Of a stretch of 5,144 nt of DNA, positions 1 to 5,144 are shown in pieces. The position numbers and the translations under genes were made by a program. The DNA lies in NCBI GenBank assembly GCA_022842805.1, contig JALHOX010000323.1, positions 1 through 5,144 of the forward strand, read 5' to 3'. The number at the start of each line of letters is the position of its first letter. Positions within the stretch are counted from its first letter, which is position 1. The notes beneath the pieces are model-generated. The model was not told the origin of the DNA. It saw only the letters and a program-made list of their open reading frames with translations, and did no database searches. The stretch comes from Phycisphaerae bacterium (GTDB taxonomy: Bacteria; Planctomycetota; Phycisphaerae; UBA1845; Fen-1342).

Positions 1-453
1 CCAACTGAGCCGCGTCGGCGCATAACCGTCGTCATCGTCGTCGAAATACTGCACAGCCAGCAGCAGTCGCAGCCCGCTCCTCAGGGCGTCGCCGCCGAGC
101 GCCGCGATCGGAATCTCAATCGTGTATCGCCGCGATTTGCCCTCGACCGCTCGCTGAACGAGCGGAGCATTTGCAGTCGTCGCGCCGCCGATCGGCTCCG
201 CGGAGACCGCCTCACCCTCCTCGACGATCCGCCACTCGCCGTGAACATCTTTCCCTTCGAGCGCCGCGCCGATGCGGAGTTCATCGCCGCGCGTCGCGCC
301 GCGGACGCCGCTGGCCCGTGCGACAAAACGCTCATCTTCCACATCGACCACCAGTTGCAGTGCATTGGCCGAATAGCTGGCGGAGACGGTCGATTTCCCG
401 GCCGTCCGTTGTCCGCCCGCCGCCCGCAGAGTCGCCAGCGGCTCGGCGGCTTT
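1..453 (-). other. CBM9-like carbohydrate-binding domain, C-terminal part of the barrel protein (incomplete)
   Basis: Residues of about 785-935 resemble the CBM9/DOMON-like beta-sandwich attached to many secreted glycosidases. Seen in order are a strand ANALQLVVDVEDERF (813-827), a GDELRIGAAL segment in the place of the family's GD-x-hydrophobic pattern, a Y-T-I-E-I-P-I-A-A-L segment like the 'y..eipwsaL' strand, and a closing AVQYFDDDDDGYAPTRLSW (917-935) like the family's 'N-D-x-D-G...R...lsW' end. Known members bind sugar ends or chains, often with bound calcium; the Asp run could serve that purpose, which is inference. The family pattern ends close to position 1, so the gene probably stops not far beyond the edge unless another domain follows. 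Confidence 0.65.
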
Positions 454-2805
454 CGAGCCGATTCTTACCAGGGGGCGCACCTCCAGCGGCAACTGGATCG
501 TGGCGTCGTCAAGCGACGCCTTCAGCGTCACCGTGCCGACTGTTTCAGCGGCGATCGTCGGCGCGGCGACAAATTCGATTCGCACCGTCTGCGCGCTGGG
601 CACAGTCAGGCTTCCCGCCGACTTGCTGAGTTTGAACGGAGCGTCGCGCGAGGGTGTCAATTGCCAGTAACCCTTTCGCACCGCGCCGGGCGTATCAATC
701 TCGATCGTCGTCGTCGCGCCCGCCAGCACCACCCGCGGCGCTCGCAGCCACGGCTTCGCAAAGCCGACCTGCGGCCGCGGTTGAGCGCTGCTGGGCCGCA
801 GCGTCAGATAGAGCGGCTCCGCCCCGATCGGCACGAGCGGTCGGTCCGCGTCGCCGATCAGCGTCACCGTGCGCCGATCGAAGCTCAGAAGTTCCCACTC
901 GCCGGGCACGCCCTTCAGCGGAGCCACCACCGCGGGCAACATCCGATTCTGTTTCGGAACGATCACGCCCACCTGTCGATCCGGCCCGATGAAGAGCGCC
1001 GTCTCAAATTCCGCCGGCGCCTGAAACAACTCGCCCGCGTACGTGAGGTCCGCCAGCATTCCCGCGGCCGAGGCGTAGCCCAGCAGGGGGGTCTTGGGGC
1101 TGAAATCGCGCCGCGTCAGTCCGTGCCAGCCCGCCGGCAGCGTCGGGTCGTTGTCATCATCGCGCAAGTCAAACCACCACAGACCGCGCGCCCCAGCCGC
1201 CGACGCAGCGAGGTACGAGCGCAGCATGTTGACCGCATCGCGTCCGCCACCCGCGACCGACAGCGATGGCGCATCGAATGTCCACACATGTCCGCGGCTC
1301 CACCGCGGTCCGCCGACCGGCGGCGCGTAGCGCGATCCGCCCACATCAACTCCGTGAACGCCCAGCAAAACGCCGGCATCGTCGGCCGGCGACGCGAGCA
1401 GGGGCCCCAGATCACCGGTGGGCCAATCGAACCCCTCAGCCATTAGCTCGATGGGAGAGTTTGCCCGCAGCTCTTTCGCCAGCCGCTCGATCAGACCGCG
1501 AAACTCGCCGTCCGCGGCGACCCCCTCGCTGCGCAGAATCGCGTACATCGGCACACGTCGGCCGAACTTTCGCTGCAACGCCGTTAGCAGTCCGCGGAGC
1601 TGCGCTTCGTCGGCCGGCGTGGTCAGCCAGACCGGCCGCCCCTCGATGCCGATCACGGGCGTCACGCCGAATTCGATCGTCTTCTCCACCAGCGTGGCCA
1701 GATCATCGAGCCGAAAATCATCCTCGCGCGGCTCCAGCTGATCCCACGGAACATCCAGTTGCAACACCTGAACGCCGATGTCGCGGGCCAGCGCCAGCTC
1801 CAGCAACTGGTCCTCGCGCGGCTCGCGCCACAGATTCGTGCGCATGCCAAAGCGCTGTCCCCGCCCGCGGGCTAGGTTGCGGTTGGAGGGGGCCACGGCG
1901 ATCGTCGTCTCAAACTGTTTCGCAGCCGTCCAGCCGGCCGCGCGGGCTTTGGCGACGACGCGATAAAGACCGGGCGTCGAGAGCTTCTGCGAAAAGTCGA
2001 TCGTCTGATACGACCGCAGCCCGCGGCTCGCATTCGGCAGATCAACCGTCGCGGTCTGCTCCTTCAGCGTGGCCCCGTCCGGCTGAATCCACGAGAGATT
2101 GACCGTGACCGACAGCGCCTTTTCCAGCGAGCGGTTCTCAAGAACCACCTGCGCTCCCGCCGTCGCACCGGGGTCATAAATGCGGGTCGGCTCATTGAAG
2201 CGAAATTGGCCATCCAGCACGTCGGTCGCGCCGACGCGATGAGCCACCTGCAGGTCGTCGAGATGCACCGTCTGCTTGCCGCGCTCGGTCGTCGAGATGC
2301 GAACCCCGCGCATCTGGATCGGCATCTTCGGCGGCCCCTCGCCCGCAAGCGCCTTCAACGATTGCGGATCGAATTTCAGCTTCAGCGGCACCCACCGGCT
2401 CAGGTCCTTGATCGTCGTCTCGGCCGATTCGAACGCGCGGCCGGCGGCATCCTCGATGCGAAACGCGACCTTCACCGGCGCGGCAGTGATCCACACAAAC
2501 CCGCCCAACTCGTCCAAGGAATCGAAACGAATCGGATTGCGCAGCAGCATGTCCGCCACAGCGCTCACCTGAGGCTGCGTCGCGCCGATCTCCACCGCCA
2601 GACAGTGCGAGCCGCGGGCCGGCAGCGAGCCGCGCCGCGTGGTGCAGTCGGCACGCAGCACGCCCTCGACCTGCCCGATCGAAGTCGCGACGGCGTCGCT
2701 CTCAAAATCGGCCACGACTGTCACCACCGGTTGCTGCGCCGCAGCGGCGGCGACGAAACCGAAGACGACGAAAATTTGCGGAATCCAGCGTGAGCGGAGC
2801 TTCAT
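1..2805 (-). CDS. Secreted multidomain glycoside hydrolase-like protein (clan GH-A-type barrel, CBM9-like C-terminus), 3' end beyond the window
   Basis: The frame is open for 935 codons from the ATG at 2805 to the left edge. An in-frame TAG at 2824-2826 and a GGAG five bases upstream fix the start; an in-frame GTG at 2811 overlaps the GGAG. Residues 1-23 form a signal peptide (basic start, hydrophobic IFVVFGFVAAAAA, then QQ). By eye the domains are: a jelly-roll-like module at about 28-190 ending HLDDLQVAH; an Ig-like domain at about 193-312; a TIM barrel at about 318-575; a beta-sandwich at about 580-670 ending PLYLTL; another Ig-like domain at about 680-780; and a CBM9-like domain from about 785. 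The barrel has the GH-A style QLDVPWDQLEP (W354, E358), GIEGRPVW (W393) and LWWFDLRDDDNDP (543-554). The usual NEP acid/base motif reads RSEG (E427), and the expected nucleophile strand reads VWTFD (D511) with no Glu. Such proteins normally cleave or bind polysaccharide outside the cytoplasm. The substrate cannot be read, and a non-catalytic binding role is possible. Confidence 0.9.
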   Translation of the reverse strand, partial: MKLRSRWIPQIFVVFGFVAAAAAQQPVVTVVADFESDAVATSIGQVEGVLRADCTTRRGSLPARGSHCLAVEIGATQPQVSAVADMLLRNPIRFDSLDELGGFVWITAAPVKVAFRIEDAAGRAFESAETTIKDLSRWVPLKLKFDPQSLKALAGEGPPKMPIQMRGVRISTTERGKQTVHLDDLQVAHRVGATDVLDGQFRFNEPTRIYDPGATAGAQVVLENRSLEKALSVTVNLSWIQPDGATLKEQTATVDLPNASRGLRSYQTIDFSQKLSTPGLYRVVAKARAAGWTAAKQFETTIAVAPSNRNLARGRGQRFGMRTNLWREPREDQLLELALARDIGVQVLQLDVPWDQLEPREDDFRLDDLATLVEKTIEFGVTPVIGIEGRPVWLTTPADEAQLRGLLTALQRKFGRRVPMYAILRSEGVAADGEFRGLIERLAKELRANSPIELMAEGFDWPTGDLGPLLASPADDAGVLLGVHGVDVGGSRYAPPVGGPRWSRGHVWTFDAPSLSVAGGGRDAVNMLRSYLAASAAGARGLWWFDLRDDDNDPTLPAGWHGLTRRDFSPKTPLLGYASAAGMLADLTYAGELFQAPAEFETALFIGPDRQVGVIVPKQNRMLPAVVAPLKGVPGEWELLSFDRRTVTLIGDADRPLVPIGAEPLYLTLRPSSAQPRPQVGFAKPWLRAPRVVLAGATTTIEIDTPGAVRKGYWQLTPSRDAPFKLSKSAGSLTVPSAQTVRIEFVAAPTIAAETVGTVTLKASLDDATIQLPLEVRPLVRIGSKAAEPLATLRAAGGQRTAGKSTVSASYSANALQLVVDVEDERFVARASGVRGATRGDELRIGAALEGKDVHGEWRIVEEGEAVSAEPIGGATTANAPLVQRAVEGKSRRYTIEIPIAALGGDALRSGLRLLLAVQYFDDDDDGYAPTRLSW
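1080..1857 (-). other. TIM-barrel domain of clan GH-A type with atypical active-site positions
   Basis: This covers residues of about 317-576 of the protein encoded from 2805. Seen directly: an opening FGMRTNLW strand (M321), the GVQVLQLDVPW strand followed by EP (W354, E358), the GVTPVIGIEG strand, a YAILRSEG strand (Y421-G428), a helix-rich stretch, LLGVHG, GHVWTFDAPS (W508, D511), and a final GLWWFDLRDDDND strand followed by a 'G-L-T-R-R-D-F-S-P-K' loop like the 'fGl...d..pKP' end of GH39- and GH5-like proteins. In clan GH-A the acid/base and nucleophile glutamates sit at the ends of strands 4 and 7. Here only the first has a Glu at a plausible place. Domain edges are judged by eye. Confidence 0.6.
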
Positions 2806-2810
2806 CGGCA

Positions 2811-2814
2811 CTCC
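2811..2814 (-). promoter_or_regulatory. Shine-Dalgarno of the barrel-protein gene
   Basis: GGAG read on the minus strand, separated by five bases (TGCCG) from the ATG at 2805. With the in-frame TAG at 2824-2826 it decides the start codon. Confidence 0.7.
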
Positions 2815-2844
2815 ACGACGAGTCTATTGGTCGCGTCGACGAGC

Positions 2845-2862
2845 CGCAGGCGTCAACCTGCG
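2845..2862 (-). promoter_or_regulatory. Small hairpin in the leader of the barrel-protein gene
   Basis: Read on the minus strand, CGCAGG and CCTGCG form a perfect 6-bp stem around the six-base loop TTGACG. Two further G-C pairs follow across a one-base bulge. It lies about 40 bases before the start codon and is not followed by a T-run, so it is not a terminator. Its role is unknown and it may be chance. Confidence 0.25.
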
Positions 2863-2952
2863 CGGTCTACACCACTGCGGACGATCCGGCACGCGTTGAT
2901 ATGCACCGCCAGCGCCGTTCGTCCCACAACTACCAACACCAAGCGACCGCGA

Positions 2953-2961
2953 ATTATTGCA
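2953..2961 (-). promoter_or_regulatory. Possible extended -10 promoter element for the barrel-protein gene
   Basis: Minus-strand TGCAATAAT fits the extended -10 form TGn-TATAAT with one mismatch and sits in the most AT-rich patch of the intergenic region. The position 17 bases upstream reads TACCCA, which does not resemble a -35 box. If used, it would give a leader of roughly 140 bases. Confidence 0.22.
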
Positions 2962-3111
2962 GCGGCGTCGAGCGCTGGGTACCCGTCGCCGCTCGCAGAT
3001 CGAGCTATGCATCCATTCTAGTGGGCCGCCACCGCCTGCGACGCCGGCGGATTCTGTCACGCCGCCGCGTGAACGCGGTTCGCGCCGCCCGACCGCCGCG
3101 CGGTGGCGGAC

Positions 3112-3148
3112 AAAACAAAAAAGCCGCGCGATCTGTCGATCGCGCGGC
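3112..3148 (-). terminator. Rho-independent terminator of the HAF-repeat protein gene
   Basis: On the minus strand an 11-bp perfect stem (GCCGCGCGATC with GATCGCGCGGC) closes a four-base GACA loop and is followed at once by TTTTTTGTTTT. It begins 38 bases after the stop codon at 3187-3189. This separates the gene from the barrel-protein gene downstream. Confidence 0.93.
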
Positions 3149-3186
3149 CTTGTCGATTGCAAAGGTCGTCGGAGTGCTTGCTGCCG

Positions 3187-4758
3187 TCAGCGGTGCCGAC
3201 GAACGCCGCGCTTCATCGAGGCGAGCCCCAGCAGCGTGGCGAAGGAGGCGAAGCCGGCCCCAGGCGCGCACAGGCCAAAGCCGGACCCGATCGGCGAATC
3301 AACCACCGGAGTCCCGCCGGCGCCGCCGGATTGTCCGCCGTTCGTATCGTCGCCGTCAGACTGGGCGGTGATCGGAGTGAGCGAGCTCGAGCCGCCGGTG
3401 CGCCCGTCGCCGACGCTGCCGTCGCCCGCATCGCTGTCTTCGCCGACCGGCGTCGGCGGCTGCCCGGCGAGCAGCGCATCGTGTTCGGCAATCTCGGCCG
3501 TGGTGGCCAGCTTCAGAAAGAAGCCCTGCTCCGAGCCGCCCGTCGTCTTGCCAAAACCGGCGATCTCCATGTCGTCGTTGATGTCGCGGGCTTCGTTAAA
3601 GGTGACCGATTTGCTCTGCGTGGCGAGGGCGCTGGCGTTGAGGTCGATGATCTGCCCGTTGATCCACGCAACTGCGCGGCGCTTGCCGGACGCCGTCTCC
3701 GCCCAGCCCACGATGTCGCCCTGATCATTGATCGCCGAGGCGCTGCTGTTCGCGCCGCCCAGCGTGCCCAGATCCGTCATCACGCCGTTCTGCCACAGAA
3801 AAGCGCGCGTGTTGCGCGTCGCGGTCGTCGATTCGCCCACGATCTGGCCCAGATTGTTGATGTCGCGACCCCACGAGTTGTTTCCGCCCAGCGTGCCGAG
3901 GTCGATCATCAGGTCGTTGCTGCCGTTGAAGTCGGCGTCCACAAACCATGCGCTGCCCTGCGGCACCACCAGGAATGCGTGATAGGCCGACTCGCCGTTC
4001 GGCGTGTTGGCGTCGCTCACATAGGAGTAGCCCGTCACCCAGCCGGCGTCGTTTACACCGTGCGCAGCGCTGACGACGCTTTCGTTATCCAGCGTGCCCA
4101 GGTCGACCATGATGTCATTCACCGAGTCGTCATTGGCATCGCGGAACCACGCGCCGCCGACCGGCTTCAGCACAAACGCGTGAACCTGCCCGGCCCCATC
4201 GACGTCGGCCCAGCCGACGACATGGTTGGCATTGCTGATCGCGGTCGCCGCACTGTTATGCGCCGAGCACGGATCGCCGAACGTCCAGAGATTGGAAACG
4301 GCGTCGCCGGGAATCGGCGTGCCGAGGTCGCTCACGACGGCCGGCGCAAACAGCATGCCCGTCGAGATGTCCCAGCGTTCTTCGCCGCAGTCGATCGTGA
4401 GCCGGCCGATGCCGACCACCTGCCCCGCATTCGAAATTCGATACGCCTCGGTGTACCCGAGCGTAAAGATCAATTTCAGGTTGAGGTGGCTGCTGCCGTG
4501 CAGATCGGTGAATTCGTTGTTCAGCCAGTGCGACGAGTGGCGGTTGCCGTCTTCCGCGACGGAATAACCCACGATCTGTCCCACGTTGTTAATGCCGTAG
4601 GCGCGCACTGCCGCGGCTTGGTCCAGCTCGTCGAACGAAAAGAGAAAACGCTGCGCCGATTGCCCGGCGGCACGGGGCGCAAGCGCCAATCCCGCGGTGG
4701 CGGTCAATACGCCGGCGAAAATGAAGCCCTGTCGCGGACGATTCGCATCGCTTCGCAT
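3187..4758 (-). CDS. Exported HAF-repeat protein with Cys-containing C-terminal sorting/anchor signal
   Basis: This is a complete gene of 523 residues. The frame stays open to 5043, but the ATG at 4758 has GGAG nine bases upstream and opens a signal peptide (MRSDANRPRQ, hydrophobic 11-27, cleavage probably near residue 32 before QSAQ), so I choose it. Residues of about 52-417 hold seven repeats with a core like A-x-x-I-N-x-x-G-Q-I-V-G, and several continue with HAF and DLGTLGG; this is the signature of the 'extracellular repeat, HAF family'. Two repeat linkers carry Asp-rich loops (DANDDSVND, 208-215; DADFNGSND, 274-282). A Gly/Asp/Ser/Pro-rich linker (about 432-490) leads to a tail with Cys497, a hydrophobic segment and basic end RGVRRHR. 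The tripartite tail is typical of exported proteins that are processed and anchored at the surface. The biochemical function of HAF proteins is not known to me. The gene is probably transcribed alone. Confidence 0.95.
   Translation of the reverse strand: MRSDANRPRQGFIFAGVLTATAGLALAPRAAGQSAQRFLFSFDELDQAAAVRAYGINNVGQIVGYSVAEDGNRHSSHWLNNEFTDLHGSSHLNLKLIFTLGYTEAYRISNAGQVVGIGRLTIDCGEERWDISTGMLFAPAVVSDLGTPIPGDAVSNLWTFGDPCSAHNSAATAISNANHVVGWADVDGAGQVHAFVLKPVGGAWFRDANDDSVNDIMVDLGTLDNESVVSAAHGVNDAGWVTGYSYVSDANTPNGESAYHAFLVVPQGSAWFVDADFNGSNDLMIDLGTLGGNNSWGRDINNLGQIVGESTTATRNTRAFLWQNGVMTDLGTLGGANSSASAINDQGDIVGWAETASGKRRAVAWINGQIIDLNASALATQSKSVTFNEARDINDDMEIAGFGKTTGGSEQGFFLKLATTAEIAEHDALLAGQPPTPVGEDSDAGDGSVGDGRTGGSSSLTPITAQSDGDDTNGGQSGGAGGTPVVDSPIGSGFGLCAPGAGFASFATLLGLASMKRGVRRHR
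3190..3288 (-). other. C-terminal sorting signal of the HAF protein
   Basis: Residues 491-523 contain GSGFGLCAPGAG with Cys497, a short hydrophobic stretch (about 502-515, FASFATLLGLASM) and a basic end KRGVRRHR. The order motif, membrane segment, Arg/Lys cluster matches the plan of PEP-CTERM, GlyGly-CTERM and MYXO-CTERM signals; the Cys before the hydrophobic part is closest to the MYXO-CTERM type. Assignment to a named family and its protease is inference. Confidence 0.6.
3508..4605 (-). repeat. Seven HAF-type protein repeats
   Basis: The repeat cores are GINNVGQIVG (Ile56), RISNAGQVVG (Ile108), AISNANHVVG (Ile174), GVNDAGWVTG (Val235), DINNLGQIVG (Ile300), AINDQGDIVG (Ile343) and DINDDMEIAG (Ile393). 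Spacing between cores is 52, 66, 61, 65, 43 and 50 residues. Units 3 and 4 are longer because they carry an extra AWF-plus-Asp-rich-loop segment before DLGTL. The repeats are diverged at the DNA level, so this is an old protein repeat and not a recent DNA tandem repeat. Confidence 0.85.
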
Positions 4759-4767
4759 CACAATGAT

Positions 4768-4771
4768 CTCC
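4768..4771 (-). promoter_or_regulatory. Shine-Dalgarno of the HAF-protein gene
   Basis: GGAG on the minus strand, nine bases before the ATG at 4758. It favours this start over the in-frame ATGs further upstream, in agreement with the signal peptide that follows. Confidence 0.65.
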
Positions 4772-4792
4772 AGGCACGGCGGTTCGCGTCCA

Positions 4793-4809
4793 ACGCCGAC
4801 GATCGGCGT
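4793..4809 (-). promoter_or_regulatory. Short hairpin in the leader of the HAF-protein gene
   Basis: A perfect 7-bp inverted repeat (ACGCCGA and TCGGCGT) with a three-base loop lies 35-51 bases before the start codon. No T-run follows. It could shape the mRNA leader, but chance is a real alternative at this GC content. Confidence 0.25.
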
Positions 4810-4864
4810 CCGACGAAAATCCATCGCCACGAGCGAATCGACCCGATTGACGCGGCGGTTTAAC

Positions 4865-4878
4865 AACGCCGCGGCGTT
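4865..4878. promoter_or_regulatory. Perfect 14-bp palindrome AACGCCGCGGCGTT, possible operator
   Basis: The palindrome lies 107-120 bases before the HAF-protein start. On the minus strand it falls between a TTGCCC (-35-like) and TGTTAA (weak -10-like), so a dimeric regulator bound there would cover that candidate promoter. The promoter match itself is poor. The regulator is unknown. Confidence 0.3.
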
Positions 4879-4945
4879 ATCGGGCAATCGCGGGCGTGAC
4901 TTCGCCCCTTGGAGAATTGCATAAAGTTCGCACGCGGTGCGCGAG

Positions 4946-4979
4946 AAAGTGGGAAGACTGCGCAGCGCAGCGCCTCCAC
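4946..4979 (-). terminator. Weak candidate terminator after the right-edge gene
   Basis: On the minus strand an imperfect hairpin begins 17 bases after the stop codon at 4997. The outer arms GTGGAGG and CTTCCCAC pair with one bulge and one G-T pair, and an inner stem CTGCG/CGCAG closes a three-base loop. Only a short TTTC follows, so termination would be weak. Confidence 0.3.
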
Positions 4980-4996
4980 CCCGATTCCGCAGACTT

Positions 4997-5143
4997 TCAA
5001 GCGAAGTCGGCGAGATTGGCCTCGGCAAACAGCGCTTCCGCAAAGGTCTGCACGTGCGCCAGCCGCGCCCGCGCGACGCGACGACTGCTGTCGAAATGCA
5101 GCCCCTCTTCGATCCGCAAGTCCCAATACCCGTACTCGATCTG
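4997..5143 (-). CDS. C-terminal end of an unidentified protein, 5' part beyond the right edge
   Basis: The last 48 codons and the TGA (4997-4999) are present. The peptide begins QIEYGYWDLRIEEG and ends FAEANLADFA, with a helical stretch between (RRVARARLAHVQTFAEALFA). This composition looks like real protein, unlike the Arg/Ser-rich shadow frames here, and it stops just before the intergenic region and a candidate terminator. The pattern of a run of Ala/Arg, then H-V-Q-T-F, then A-L-F-A-E recalls the last helix of some HD-superfamily hydrolases. That is a weak likeness and I assign no function. Confidence 0.65.
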   Translation of the reverse strand, partial: QIEYGYWDLRIEEGLHFDSSRRVARARLAHVQTFAEALFAEANLADFA

Positions 5144-5144
5144 T

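Larger units (their letters stand above)
2806..3111. other. Intergenic region without a convincing gene
   Basis: This stretch lies between the terminator of the repeat-protein gene and the start of the barrel-protein gene. Open frames here on both strands are short, Arg/Ser-rich and without recognisable domains, signal peptides or ribosome binding sites, so I call none of them genes. It holds the likely promoter and leader of the gene starting at 2805. A possible extended -10 and one small hairpin are listed separately. A few other GC-rich inverted repeats (for example around GGGTACCC at 2977-2984) are no more than expected at this base composition. Confidence 0.6.

Noticed and set aside
241..1446. 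Plus-strand open frame of 401 codons opposite the barrel-protein gene
   Set aside because: The translation is Arg-rich and without domain likeness, while the minus strand here gives a continuous multidomain protein. It is a composition shadow.
1266..2102. Plus-strand open frame of 278 codons
   Set aside because: It is Arg/Ala/Pro/Ser-rich, has no ribosome binding site and lies antisense to the barrel domain.
3015..3020. Minus-strand TAGAAT as a -10 box
   Set aside because: The hexamer is good, but the position 17 bases upstream is CGTCGC, there is no extended -10 TG, and it would give a leader of about 200 bases. The support is too thin to list.
2824..3162. Minus-strand open frame of 112 codons between the two main genes
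   Set aside because: It begins upstream of the terminator stem and reads through it, lacks a ribosome binding site and has an unnatural Arg-rich composition.
2790..3371. Plus-strand open frame of 193 codons across the intergenic region
   Set aside because: It runs through the strong minus-strand terminator and into the end of the HAF gene, and its product is Arg-rich low complexity.
3103..4863. Plus-strand open frame of 586 codons covering the whole HAF-protein gene
   Set aside because: It lies antisense to a clearly recognisable protein, its product is rich in Arg, Ala and Val without domains, and its start lies in the terminator region. Long antisense frames are common opposite GC-rich genes.
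4759..5043. N-terminal extension of the HAF protein to an upstream ATG at 5043
   Set aside because: The extension would overlap the end of the right-edge gene and bury the signal peptide. The ATG at 4758 has its own Shine-Dalgarno and starts the signal peptide directly.

Overview
The window is GC-rich bacterial DNA. All genes I can support lie on the minus strand and read right to left. The mix of long secreted multidomain proteins, a HAF-repeat protein with a Cys-containing C-terminal sorting tail, and a glycosidase-like barrel joined to carbohydrate-binding modules fits an environmental Planctomycetota (Phycisphaerae-like) genome best. A Myxococcota or Verrucomicrobiota source cannot be excluded. 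The assignment is inferred from protein style, since there is no marker gene.

Layout from right to left, in the direction of transcription. (1) 5143-4997: the last 48 codons of a gene entering from beyond the right edge, of unknown function, followed by a weak candidate terminator hairpin. (2) 4996-4759: an intergenic region with a perfect 14-bp palindrome, a small hairpin and a clear Shine-Dalgarno. (3) 4758-3187: a complete 523-residue exported protein with seven HAF-type repeats, a Gly/Asp/Ser-rich linker and a Cys-containing hydrophobic/basic C-terminal anchor signal, followed by a textbook Rho-independent terminator. (4) 3111-2806: an intergenic region with no convincing gene and possible regulatory elements of the next gene. 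(5) 2805-1: an uninterrupted reading frame of 935 codons that runs off the left edge. It encodes a secreted protein with a signal peptide, a jelly-roll-like domain, an Ig-like domain, a clan GH-A-like TIM barrel, further beta-sandwich domains and a CBM9-like C-terminal domain.

Genes 3 and 5 are separated by the strong terminator and each has its own ribosome binding site, so they look like separate transcription units. Both products are exported. One looks like a surface-displayed repeat protein, the other like a carbohydrate-active or carbohydrate-binding protein. A joint role at the cell surface is possible, but nothing in the sequence ties them together. I found no mobile element, CRISPR array, tRNA or rRNA, and no clear sign of a new multi-gene system. 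The most unusual point is the barrel protein, which appears to lack the standard pair of catalytic glutamates.
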